From Chara braunii (Eukaryota > Streptophyta > Charophyceae > Charales > Characeae): a stretch of 53,076 nucleotides of DNA. The translations under genes and the position numbers were made by a program. Numbering within the stretch: the stretch's first letter is position 1; the number at the start of each line of letters is the position of its first letter. Below are positions 42,147 to 53,076 of the stretch, one piece after another. The stretch is from contig BFEA01000239.1 in the NCBI GenBank assembly GCA_003427395.1, positions 1,368,977 to 1,422,052 on the forward strand, in the 5' to 3' direction. The notes beneath the pieces are model-generated. The model saw only the letters and a list, made by a program, of their open reading frames with translations, ran no database searches and was not told the DNA's origin.

Positions 42147-45100
42147 CTCCAGGCAATTCAAAATAAACATAGCCCCGAGCCTCCCCAAACTGATGGAGAC
42201 CTGCCCAACCTTTGGTAGACTCAGTCAAGCAAGCAATACTGCCTTCCTCCCGTCCTTCCCCCAGATGCAATCCCATAATCTGCTTTCAGTCAAACAATAA
42301 AACTGAAACTGACATTGCACATACATTCTTTTACTTAGTCTGGTTTTGTCATGAAAGTCAACTGAAAGTTTAAAGTAAATATGCACACAGTATATTCAGT
42401 CAAAATGTAACAAGGAATACAGATAAGGGTTATAACTGGGTTTATAGAGGAGAAGCAATAGTTACCTTTCAATTCCCTGCCTTCCGAACTCCTCGACGGA
42501 GCTCCTTCAATCGGTGCGTTGACTCCCCACAGAGTCTTGTTGCGGTCCTACCGGTTGCAATCCCGCCTGCCGCCTTCCTTTCAGAACAGGACTAGACTTG
42601 GAGTAAAAAGAACAAAAGGAGGGGGTTCAGACTCTCGAGATACAGGAGGGGGACAAACTCAACTCCCAGGAGAGGGCCTAGTTATCTTCCTTCGCCTGAG
42701 GGCCCCGCAATGATGGTCAAATTACGTTGCGGCTTGGTCAACTGAAGTTTAACTGCTGCCCATTGACTCTCCTGACGATTCCCCGGATCACAGCTATAAT
42801 TCCCTTGACCAAACCGTCGTTGCAGTGCACAGCTTCCGTGCTCTATTTGAGCTGCTAACAGAAAAAGAGGCAGCTCAACTGAAGTTGCCTGCTCCATAAC
42901 CGCGTATATCATCCATATGTAAGAAAAACTTGGCGATCACTATGCACATCGCACAGCAAGGCGCTAGCAGCTGCGGGTCAGCGACATAGAATTAACCACA
43001 AACATAGCAACCGTAGGCAGCATATGCGTAGTAACAACCGCACATTCGTAGCAGCAACGTACAATAACCACTGCAGTCCTTTGCACTTATTAACACCGAC
43101 ATACTAGCCTTAGCACCCGCCACACAGGCCAAGACAATGGGCTTACGGACTGAGACGACTGCAGCCTAACCAAGTGTAGTCAAAGGAATGATCCATACAG
43201 CCTATACAATGAGACTAGATATATGCAGAATTGCAAACAAACGCAGCAGTCCGCACCTTCTTCTCATGGCAGCAAGACGTATCGGAGTGACCATGCAACT
43301 TCTTACAGTAGCCTCCCGCTAGAATCGCACGAATTTACAACGTTTCCAATACTTTGACTCGAGTTTCAGTCCTATCTACATCGCTCATCCCCCAAAGGTA
43401 TGTGCTCGCCCTCCTCTGTTTCTTGCACTATAGTAATTCATTGTGTTCGAATAAATTCTGCAGCTTGCACTGTCAAATACGTGCAGGCCAGATCCATGTT
43501 GCAGAGGGGAGGTTATGAGCACATCAATCATGCACAGGGAGGAAGCCACAACAACGATCGAGGAGATGAAGCCGACGAGCTAAACAGAGATCGCAACCTT
43601 GAGGTGGGACTTCTACAACTCTCTTTGATAGGATGGGCGAAATCGAAATGGATTTTTTGTTGGAGAGTGGCTATATACATTCCTTTCTTACTGCAAGTGA
43701 GCTCCGCCTGAGGTCTTCACCCCGTTCATCCGCCTACACCCTATTCCCTGCCTCAGTCCCCATCGACACATACCCAAGGTAAGGACGAAACTTTCACTAT
43801 AAAGTGGGACGGTATATGACCAAATCCCGTACCTGGCTAGCGCATAGTTTGATATCATGGCTTAACTTCTCGACTCCTCTATCGTTACCCACCCTTCCTT
43901 AATTCACCTGGCCTATGATAGCTACTAGGCCTGCTCTGACTCTTAGTCTGGGAGAACGGGCATAACGAGTTGGGGACGATCACGAGCGGAAGGAGCAATC
44001 ACGACCCCTCTCCTCCCCTCGCTCCTGTGCGAAAACGAGGGTGTACCTTTTGCAAAAACGTAGAAAGATACATTACCGTAACAAAATTATATGTTGCTAC
44101 CTCTGTTCATCAGACAACGAAAAGATCATGAATTCTTAGCTAAAAAGGGAGAAGTATACATCCCCTTCTTTCAACTATTTCCTTCCTTCCTCTCCAACTC
44201 CCCTGCGCAGTCGTCAGTCATTATGGCACCCAAGCTGAGCACTTAACTCCAACTCTAGCCCCACAAATCGACTCGCAGAGTCGAAAAACCTCAAAAAAGA
44301 ATATTGGTTCACCCGATTCCGTCAAGTATCGGGCGAACTATACACTTTTCACTTACCATATTTACTCATTCGTCCATCTCCGTGCAACCTTGCTATCTAC
44401 TAACTCTAATCCTACTCCACTAATTCGAGAATTAACGATTCCGTTGAAATCGCCCTATTAGAAAACCCCGGAATCTCATCTTTCCTCGCCCGTTTTCGTC
44501 GAGAAACGGGCGAGTTATCTCTTTTCTCACTTAACATTCTCGTTGTCCGCCATAACCCCACGCACATCCTTTCTTTACTAACTCTCGTTCTGCCAATTGT
44601 CTCCCTATTCTGACTCCACAATTGGGTTCCCCCACTCCTAAAACGGTAGGAATGCCCTTGTCCCCGACTGATTTCATCCCCAATTGCGCCCAACCAACCT
44701 CTTCACCATCTCCAACTTCGAACGCATCTTGCTTGAAAACGCGCCAGATTCATCCGCCTCCTCGCTCCGCTCTCCGTCTGCGCCCAATTGCCTATCTTAG
44801 TCCCCGACCCTACTACTGCGCAGCCAACTCTGCCGACCACCTTGTGCTACCCCGAGCTCGGAGGAGGAACCGGCTGCTAGACTGTTCGACTTAGCCCTTC
44901 CTCTTACTGCCCTATGTTTGAGCTGCCTCGCCTTGCCTCCGCAGCCGCCCGTCGCTCCCTGCCTTGCCTCACCGTCTATCCTCCGAATGCATCCAACACG
45001 GTTTTTGCGCCCGGATTCAATCTCCTTTCCCACTAGCACTTCGCCCCTTTCTCTCTGCGCCCACCTTACCTCTTCGGCTGCACGACTCGTTTTTTTGGCC

Positions 45101-45171
45101 AGTGCACCTCCTCCGGACAGTAGCAAACCCCACAGCGACCCACAACCTGCTCAACAACTCTCGCTGTCCTT

Positions 45172-45202
<31 letters not shown>

Positions 45203-46445
45203 CGGTTCGCTTAGTTTTTTCGCCCTTACAGTCAGGCCCGAAGAGCAGTGCGCCCATCTGGCTTCACCGCCAGCTCGCTATAGCCTCTTTCGGCCCGCCT
45301 TACTCCCGTTGGGCCCACCACCTCTTCTGGGTTTCCCTTGCCCCACCTCTTCTTCAGCTTCTCAGCGGGCCAGCCCTACCCCAGTCTCTCATAGCAGGCC
45401 GCGGGGCCGAGGGCGCGAGTCTGCCATATGCCCAAGCGCGGGCTTGGGTGAAACGGCCCGACGCAGATCTTCATAGTAGTGGCAAAAAAGCTTAAATAAG
45501 AACCTTGAAGACCGAACTGGAGGAGAGTCCCGTGGGCATACTCACACTTTGGTCCACATGCACGTTGACTCCCTCGGTCCATGTTTCAAGCAGTCAGAAC
45601 AGAAAAACCTCGCCAACATCCCAATTATGGAAGGGACCCGTAGGTCAGCCAAAGGAGCACTCTGTCAAGATCTCCGGCCGCAGTGATGGCCTCAAACCTG
45701 ACGTCGTTGTCGAGTCAATAAATGCCGACACATAAAAAATAATAATGATATAATAATAAAATACCTAAACTTCTAATCGTCGGAGTATGACGAACAAGGG
45801 GCAAGAGACCGCCAGTATTGTTCTGACGCCGTTGACGACAAACTCAAGGGGATAGCCCCGTCGGGCCCTCCGTGCTACTCTGATATCCCCGCATAGTTGC
45901 CTCTCGATCTCAATCCCTGAATCTTTTCGATGAAAGTCCTACGCTATAATAAAAAATGGTAGGCCCAAGTCTGGGTCTAGTTTTGACGGATACCTAAGTA
46001 AGCGGATATTGCATGACGCACGGATCTACTAAAACGTTTCAAACCCACACGTCGGCCTATCAACAGAACTCACAACTGTCAACCTTCCATGTCCACCGCG
46101 CAACTATACCGAACTATGCAGTCGTCAACGCCGTCCTCCTCACATGCGCACAAGTCACAGACAAGCGCATCAATCAAGAGGCATAATTTTTTTAATCCTA
46201 GTTTAATCAGAAAAACAAAAAAAATCTGGTCGGCGATCACGTCGGCTCTCCACCCATCAATACTTAAACGATCACTCGCCTCAAACTTGCGCGCCCACAC
46301 ACTCGCTGCTCTAGTCAACCATCAGCCAACGTAAACCACATACACAGTCACGCCTCGCGTGCAATACTTAACTTTAAATCGAAGTTATTTCCTGTCACTA
46401 GCAAAAGTCAGGGCGGATACCCTTGTAAGGATATTCGCACCGACA

Positions 46446-46449
46446 TCGT
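46446..46449. repeat. Target-site duplication TCGT of solo LTR3 (right)
   Basis: Identical to 38906-38909 and directly after CGACA. Confidence 0.75.
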
Positions 46450-46513
46450 TCTGCATAGATGATCATCTTACCTTACTCGAGTTCGTTCACTAAGGACCTC
46501 GGCTAGGAAGCGA
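46450..46513 (-). other. Element B 5' leader, distal part
   Basis: Non-coding bases between solo LTR3 and B's PBS. They align with element A's leader next to its PBS (GAGTTCGTTC, AAGGACC, GCGAGATC). Confidence 0.65.
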
Positions 46514-46533
46514 GATCCCCGACAACGGCGCCA
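46514..46533 (-). promoter_or_regulatory. Primer-binding site, tRNA-Asp type (element B)
   Basis: GATCCCCGACAACGGCGCCA on the plus strand differs at one base from plant tRNA-Asp 3' end. It is two bases from the LTR4 start at 46536, as in element A. Confidence 0.85.
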
Positions 46534-46706
46534 CCTGTTGCGCGCGGCGGTCCCACACCCAGACGTAAAGTAATTTTTGTGTCGGACCTCACGGTCGCAT
46601 CACGAAGGAGTTTTAAGTCACCTTAGCGAAAACACCACTCCAACCGTGTGCGAGTGCTATACATCTCGCGGATCCCCACGACAGGTCAGAGATCCCACGA
46701 GGTACA

Positions 46707-46714
46707 ACTTACCT
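46707..46714 (-). promoter_or_regulatory. Splice-donor-like AG|GTAAGT in LTR4 U5
   Basis: The minus strand reads GCAGGTGGAG|GTAAGT, identical over the core to LTR1. Confidence 0.45.
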
Positions 46715-48081
46715 CCACCTGCGGGAGTTGTCATCATCCCTTAGGTGGATGTATCCCTGCTGAGCTACTGATCAACGTGCGAAGGTTTTTACATGCAATT
46801 GCAGAGGTAGGCCAACCGATGGCGTTTCTCGATCGCAGTAGCATAGGCATACGCGTGGTAGAACGCCTTAAGATTGACCCGTAAATCGTGTACCGAGGAG
46901 CTAACTTCCTCGGACCGACCACCTAATCAGGTCAACCATTTTTTGACAGTCTTTCACACTTAGCTACTTATAACAACGAGTCTACGTTCCTTGTTGACTA
47001 TATAAGCAACGCCAATATCTAGCCTCTTTTGTAATTTACCATTTTCTCAATATCTCAACAGAATCCTAGACAATAGCTTGCTTAAGCTCGACCCAGAATA
47101 TAACCTTGTTCATAGATAAACATATAAGTATATATGTATATTAGGGGAGCGAATGAGTGGTAGACCTCACTTTCACAATTGCGGTGCACCCTGTCCGAAT
47201 ATCTCAGATGACCACCCAGATTCAGAAGAGAATTCACGGCCCAACACCTGTGTCAATGCAAGAAAGTCACATACACGCATACAAATGCAGACACAGAATA
47301 CTCTACAAGTGTCAACCTTTAACCCATTCATAGCAAGTCTCTCACTCCCCAAAACCTTGAAAACAAGACTTCTTCCTACTCCTGACTCCTTTTGACCAGC
47401 CCCCTCACCTTTTCAAAGACCTTTGAGAGTGATCAAGACAATTCAGGCTTAGACTCAGGCGAAGACTCGTCCGTTCCTTTTCCGGTTTTGTCTTAGGTGT
47501 GGGTATCATGCCATGTAGAAGTTGAGTCGGAATCCTACCGACATGTTATCCGATGATAACATAATTGCAGTTCCTTACGGGTTTTCTTCCGTAGTTTCTC
47601 CAGAAGTGATGGGAACCTGTAGGCACAACACAGTCCGAAAGACACTTAACATCATTTTTTCCCTATACTGGGATCTAGAAGATTCCTTCTAGATTTATGA
47701 CTTAGAGATCGACGCTCATCGGTGACCCAATGTCTAGCCTCTATCCTTATCTAATTGTCAGGTTGTTGCCTTACGGTTTACGCAATGAACAATAGTTCAT
47801 CAAACCCAGTGATCCTACATAATTTTCTTTTGAGGACCATTTACCAAAGTTTCCTTCGCAACATCGCCAATCCATCTTTGAAAGGAGTCATATGATAGGA
47901 ATCAAATCAGAGGTTCTAAGATGAAGGGATGAGTCTCTCAAGTTCAAAAATCTCATTATCCTCACCTTAGTAGAATCAGAAGTAGTTTGTCAGTAATTGG
48001 TTGATCCAGTTTTATCGAGGAGGTTAATAATAGCATGACAGACTGCTCGGGATCTACCCATCTTTTACTGGGCGTCTGTTT

Positions 48082-48520
48082 GTGATAGGGCAGACCTCAT
48101 GGCCTAGCTTCTCCTATCACTATTTGATATTGAAGCACAACTAGCGGCAATAAGACATGCTTCTCGGAGCCTTGCTTCTCTTATCACCACCTTCCTCACC
48201 TATGCTAACTGTTGCGATAGGGCAGACCTTGTGGGCCTTGCTCCTCCTATCGTCGTTTGATATTGAAGCACGGCTGGCGGACAATAAGGTAGGTTTTTCG
48301 GAGCCTTCCTTCTCTTATCACTACCTCCCTTACCCGCGCAACCCAAGCGATATGGCAGACCTTGTGGCCTCGCTGCTCCTATCGCTTACTTGCATTGACG
48401 CACGACTGGCGGACAATAAGGCAGGTTTGTCGGAGTCTCGCTTCTCTTATCACCACCCCTTTTCCTTAGCCGTGTAGTTAGGCAATAGGGGAGGCCTCTC
48501 GGGGCCTCGCTCCTCCTATC
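48082..48520. repeat. LTR4 array of two alternating hairpin types
   Basis: Type 1, core GCAGACCTYRTGGSCYT...CT, has arms GTGATAGG/CCTATCAC (48082-48120), CGATAGG/CCTATCG (48215-48252), AAGCGATA/TATCGCTT (48345-48387) and ATAGG/CCTAT (48485-48520). Type 2, core GACATGCTTCTCGGAGCCTT-like, has arms ATAAG/CTTAT (48150-48184, 48284-48318, about 48416-48450). Types alternate, separated by TGATATTGAAGCACRRCTRG spacers. Confidence 0.78.
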
Positions 48521-49400
48521 ACCATTCCAAGTTTGACATTGGTCGTTGTTTTTGACTCTTTTTTTGGGTCCTGGGTTATCTGGAAGACTTCAAGATTATG
48601 CGGGTAGGTCATATGAGTCTTGCACCCCATGACTTAAAAGACTTTCCGCCTGATCCTCAAACTGTGTTAGCTTTGGATTTTAAGAGGATGTAGAGTCAAG
48701 TTATTGTGGAACAAGAAGAAGTTGATGCAATCGATCATCACAGTATCCGACCACATCATGCACAAATTTTCAATCCACTGTGAACCCCTCTTATCATTTG
48801 TCGGGTGGTTTATTAAGCAAGGGGAGACTGCACGGAGTCGATTTCCCCTGTGGCCACAACACAAGGAAACATTCACATAGCGAGATAGTTACTCGGAACT
48901 TCTCGTTCTCACTATATTTTCCGGCAATAGTTAGTCAAATCCAGTCAAATCTCTTTCACACAATCGGTTGTGTTCCTTCATGCTCTTCTTTCCTTATATA
49001 GGCACTCACTTTTTCCCTTAGCTCGAGTTTAGTCTTGAAGAAATCCCGATTCAAAGTATTCTCTTTATTATTACAAGCATAGGCAATTACCTGAAGATTA
49101 TAGATTAAAGTTTATGTGTTAGGCATAAGTGTGTGTGCCTTACTGTTCCCTGTCTCCAAATTTTCTCCTGAACTCCGGCAAAACTCCCGCAATCGCCCTG
49201 TATTTTGGATATGTCTAAGCTGGATGAAAGAGGATCTAAAGTCCCTTAAATTAAGACTTTTCTCTCAGAGCCACTTGGTACTAACATTCTTTCAACCATT
49301 TTGTTTTAGAAGTATTTTGGTGTGTGAGAGGTTTAGGCTTGAGAAAGAGTCAAGGGTGGAGAGGGTAGGTTCCATCGTGATTCATAATGACCCTCCCTTT

Positions 49401-50200
49401 TTCCTTTTGCACCCCTTTCCATTGCTGACCCTCTACTGCCCTACGTTGCTAGAAGTAATAATGATAACAATTATATTAATAATAGTAAAAAGAGTAGTAA
49501 TGAAAATACTAATAATAATAATAAGTAATAATCGGAAAGGATAGACTAATGATAATTTGATTCAGCCCAAGATATCCATGAAACACAAAGATATGAATCG
49601 AGCCAAAAATACAGTTAGATTCAGATTTCTCTATACATGGCTATGGCACCCTGCATAATTTCTTCCCTGATCGCTGTATCCCCAACAACTTGTTTGTTCA
49701 TACTCATAACACACTCTCATCCAACTAGGAACTACCCTTGATGTCCCTCATATGCATTTACACACCCATCCTAGCATGCACGCTTGCTGTTCTGCATGCC
49801 TTGCCACAACCACTAGCGATCCAATGTCCTCGCCTGTCTTCAAGACTGTGTGGACTCACGCTCGCTGCCCCATATGCCTATTCATAGTCTGCTAGTGTCC
49901 CGCTGTCCTGCTGCGGCTCACGCCACTCAATGCCTGCGTGCGGATTTGGTGGCAATGTTGTGTTCATAGTGCCCTTGGCCCCTTTCTTAGTATGTCGGCT
50001 TCACGCTGCGTGTGCCTAGGGTGCCCTCATCTACGCAGCTACTTCTTCCGAAAGAACCACTGGGTGACGCCTTGGTTGCATTTCAACCATCTGCTGTGCA
50101 ACGCTGTCTGATACCCACTTTGGACAAGGTTGAGCTAAGGGTCTTTCGAGGACATTCAGGCCGGCCTTCACTTAGGGCTGGCATAAGCCTTGTTGGGGCC
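49401..50200. other. No gene; TAA-rich tract and unique-looking sequence
   Basis: A TAATAATAG-rich tract lies at about 49455-49545. The rest (49560-50200) shows no coding motif or RNA gene. It may be further LTR4 sequence. Confidence 0.4.
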
Positions 50201-50210
50201 ACAGTTACTG

Positions 50211-50211
50211 A

Positions 50212-50258
<47 letters not shown>

Positions 50259-50297
50259 TAATAACAATAGTAATGATAATAATAATAAGAATTATAG
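50211..50297. repeat. (AAT)n microsatellite
   Basis: Nearly pure AAT repeats from about 50211 to 50256, then imperfect AATAAC/AATAG units. Ile-rich frames across it are not genes. Confidence 0.92.
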
Positions 50298-50513
50298 TAT
50301 TTGCAAGGGAAACTGGGCAAAGGTGAGATGACAAATTCCATATCGCAGAATCACTCTGAAAGCCAAGAAGTCTGATACCGTCCGGAAAGCGAAACTGCAT
50401 CGGTGTCACACCTACCTGGGTCCAAAGCACTGAATCCGAATGCCAGTGAGAGCATATTTTGAGCTCCACCGGCAAACGTACCCAGAGTCCTCTGTTCTAC
50501 TTGGCTCTCAACG

Positions 50514-51000
50514 CCTCATCATCAGATTCTGTCTATTCTGCATCTACAGGGTCAGCATACCATCTATATACTCTCCTTCTCGTTGGTCATTCCACAAGCA
50601 TTAGTAGTCAAGTAAATGTTCCAACTTTCAGCACCTGAATGCATGGTGATCGACAGAAGTCAAGCAGAGATCGTTTTGACTACCCAACCATAGCAGAAAT
50701 CGTTTGGACTACCCAACCATAGCAGAAATCGTTTGGACTAGTCGTGGACTACCCTTCCTCGTTTGGACTACCCAACCATAGCAGAAATCATTTGGACTAG
50801 TCGTGAACATAGATCCTGAGCACCTCATCATCAGATTCTGACTATTCTGCATCTACAGGGTCAACATACCATCTATAATGTCTCCTTCCCGTTGGCCCTT
50901 CCTCAAGCATTAGTAGTCAAGTAAATGTTCCAACTTTCAGCACCTGAATGCATGGTGATTGACTGAGGTCAAGCAGAGATCACCACCATCCAGACTTTTC
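50514..51000. repeat. 309-bp tandem duplication with embedded 29-bp repeats
   Basis: CCTCATCATCAGATTCTG... begins at 50514 and again at 50823, the second copy matching for roughly 165 bp. Inside the first unit GACTACCCAACCATAGCAG recurs at 50678, 50707 and 50766 on a 29-bp base period. Confidence 0.82.
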
Positions 51001-52790
51001 GCCGGACCATTCAATCGGTAGGAGCAGCGGATGGTGTGTACAAACGCAGGGTCGTAATCACCATGATCAGATGACTCATGCGTACCTAGTCATTCCCTTG
51101 TTTCAAAATGACAATCCATCCTCATCAAATAAACGAAAATGATTAATAAATCAAAAAGTAGTAGCAACGTCAGTAATAAAAATAATAAATAATTCATAAT
51201 AAATGGATTATAATTCTGCCTACAACTTGATACAGTTATGTCAGGGCACTATATTTCATAGTGGCATCAGTTTGTTGCGATTAGATAAGTTTTTTTCTCC
51301 TCTCTCTACCTCTTTCCATTCCTTTCTTAACCTTCCCCTTACCTCTTCTTCTTCTCCTTCTTTCCTTTAGCACCCGTCATTTTCCTCACGTGTTTTTTTT
51401 TATCTTCCCTCCAGTCACCTCTCTCTCACCACACGTTTTGCCCTTACTCACTCCTTCTTCTTCCTGCTCACCCTCTAATCGCTCCTCCTCCATGTATCAC
51501 TGTCGTATTCACAGCTAGATGCAGATGTACAAGGAGGATGAACATTGCGAATGACGAAAGTCAAATTGCAATGACATATTTGAAAGTCAGATAGTCACAC
51601 GGTCTATTTCCCGCCATCCGCTCATCTCTCGATCTCAATTGCCGTATCCGGCCATATTTTCGGCTTGATTGTAAACAAAGAGCGAGAATAATAATAACAA
51701 TAATAATAGTAATAATAAATAAGGAAAACAATAAAATAATATTAAAAGTGAATGTGAACAACATTAATAGAATGAGCGAATCTGGCCCAGTTTTTCAACG
51801 TGCCGCATTTCCTTCGACACGCCTTTTATCCTATGTCCGTTGTTATCCTTGCCACACATCTCTCATCCTTGTTCATTCCTCCCCTTTATGACTATCCATT
51901 ACTGTCCCATGCTGCGGTGCTCCTCCTTTCCTTTCCTTGCGACCAATTTAAGATGAAACCTACCATAATAATAATAATGGTAATAATAATAATAGCAATA
52001 ATTATTTTAAAAAAAATCAGCAATAATAAAACATAGATAAACAAACGTATGTAAGTTATCCTTCCGATCTGATACAATGAAATCATGAGAGCATGCAACT
52101 CAAAGAAAGGAGGTCGTCCGACGATCAGATGATAAGAACACATACCTATCTTCTTCTTCCTACACGGTCATGATTTACTTCCAGGTGTATCTCTTCTCCC
52201 TCGTTTTCATCTCATTTCCTCTTTCTTGATCCCTCATCTTCCCCACAGGTACGCTTCTTCTTCAGCATCCAGTTATCATCAATCGATGACCACCACCTCA
52301 TAACAATGATATTAACGATAACATAATAAATTAAATGTATTCAAACCATCATTCCGACCAGGTACAGCCAGAATGAAGGAAATCGTATTCAAGGGGTGAT
52401 TGTCCGACTACAACGACGACGATCAACGATGGACACGGTAAGTTTCTTTCCTCTCTCTCTCTCGACTACAAGTGAAAATGAGCAATACCGAGATTACAAT
52501 ATTCAGATTGCACAATGACGCTGACAACCAGATCGTATCACCATGCTTAGAGACCAGCATTGCACCATATGACACAAGAAGGAGAATTGTAACACTTAAA
52601 ACCAATACCAATGAGAGTTTGCTCTCGTCACCACCAATATATATGTCCAGGCCCTTCTTCCTACATGGCGCTCGACGCCCAGCTTACGAATGGCAAATCT
52701 TGCCTAGCCTATCTACAATGCTGTCGGTAACGACAACAAATCCCCGTCGTACGAGCAGATCTCGGCCAATGCCGATCGCCTCAAGCATCA
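51001..52790. other. No gene; AT-rich sequence with scattered TAA microsatellites
   Basis: TAA/AAT runs occur near 51145-51205, 51685-51735 and 51965-52035. Frames present are Ile/Ser/Leu-rich with no motif. A pyrimidine-rich stretch covers 51290-51490. Confidence 0.45.
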
Positions 52791-52889
52791 AGTAAGTCTC
52801 TCGTATCACTCACAACCTCGATCCCCCAATCATAGATGCCTCATGCACCCAAAGACTACCATGCGCCCCATCAACGTACCGCAGGGCCG

Positions 52890-53008
52890 CTCGGTTTGTC
52901 CATACATATATATGCATATGCATATATGCAGTCTGACTATGTAAATATATATATATACATATTCCTAACACACGTGGTCGGTTCCCTCTCTCATTCTCTC
53001 CCTCTCTG

Positions 53009-53076
<68 letters not shown>
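52890..53076. repeat. TATA/CATA-rich tract and (AC)n at window edge
   Basis: ATATATGCATATGCATATATGCA near 52907-52930 and a TA run near 52946-52957 precede a CT-rich stretch and an AC run from about 53011 to the end. Confidence 0.9.

Larger units (their letters stand above)
38910..46445 (-). mobile_element. LTR3: 7.5-kb solo LTR of a related family
   Basis: It starts TGTTGAGTGCATCGG and ends TTCGCACCGACA, so the ends match LTR1/2 in type. TCGT flanks both sides and no internal region or PBS is attached, which defines a solo LTR. It shares the U5 block, donor-like site, TTCGGCAGCG repeats, hairpin-array architecture, the GCAATCCCGCCTGCCGCCTT block and a weak tRNA-like module with LTR1/2, but it is diverged. 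Plus-strand open frames at 44600-45200 are Pro/Ser-rich chance frames. Confidence 0.85.
46536..49400 (-). repeat. LTR4: 5' LTR of element B (supported part)
   Basis: It starts TGTTGCGCGCGGCGGTCCC next to B's PBS. It carries the U5 loop (GGGAGTTGTCATCATCCC, about 46726-46743), the donor-like AG|GTAAGT (intron start 46712) and a hairpin array. The GAACTCCGGCAAAACTCCCG block near 49170 resembles LTR1 near 16150. The CGACA-type far end is not found before 53076, so the LTR runs further right, probably past the window, or is interrupted. Confidence 0.7.

Noticed and set aside
44412-45214. Protein-coding gene in LTR3
   Set aside because: Overlapping Pro/Ser/Arg-rich frames on both strands, no domain, inside a solo LTR bounded by target duplications.

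Overview
The window is repeat-dominated DNA from a large eukaryotic nuclear genome. I see no convincing host single-copy gene, rRNA or functional tRNA gene. The Gag and Pol wording, a primer-binding site matching the 3' end of plant tRNA-Asp, and the abundance of decayed Ty3/gypsy and L1-like elements point to a streptophyte. I think the charophyte alga Chara braunii is most likely, because the Gag and Pol sequences resemble proteins I associate with that genome; that is inference from memory, not a search.

Layout, left to right. (1) 1-57 is a TG/AG microsatellite at the contig edge. (2) About 500-8200 is a broken LINE on the minus strand: ORF2 at 514-4426 with endonuclease and reverse transcriptase, ORF1 at 7043-8199 plus 5147-5480. 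ORF1 is split by a 1.56-kb insertion (5481-7042) flanked by the 4-bp duplication CCGT, whose two ends are inverted copies of the LTR terminus described below. (3) 8200-11414 holds decayed, mostly unrecognised coding pieces. (4) 11747-38462 is a complete Ty3/gypsy-type element, called A, on the minus strand. Its LTRs are very long: 8.8 kb on the left (3' LTR, 11747-20547) and 6.5 kb on the right (5' LTR, 31965-38462), with TGTCG...CGACA ends and target-site duplication ACGC. Its interior, read leftward, is tRNA-Asp PBS, gag, protease, RT-RNase H, integrase, then a second gag-like ORF with its own CCHC knuckle. (5) 38910-46445 is a 7.5-kb solo LTR of a related family, flanked by TCGT. (6) 46536 rightward is the 5' LTR of another related element, B, with its own PBS at 46514-46533.

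The pieces form a nest. Removing A and the solo LTR joins B's 5' LTR and PBS to a leader of about 343 bp (A's leader is about 335 bp) and then to a gag-like reading frame (38646-38463 continuing into 11742-11415). B was therefore hit twice by relatives that make the same 4-bp duplications.

The most unusual signal lies in the LTRs. Each lineage carries an array of short hairpins in which a lineage-specific core is conserved while the flanking arms differ from unit to unit yet remain self-complementary (LTR1/2 around 14.9-15.7 and 35.1-35.9 kb; LTR3 41.5-42.15 kb; LTR4 48.08-48.52 kb). A further variable-stem, conserved-loop hairpin lies near the U5 end of every copy; in the four long LTRs a consensus-like splice donor follows it. 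A matching-quality splice acceptor lies 24 nt upstream of the ATG of the second gag-like ORF, suggesting a spliced subgenomic mRNA. All coding regions carry stops or frameshifts, so the elements look old and inactive as they stand. The window ends in an AC microsatellite, and one assembly gap of five N lies in a GA repeat.
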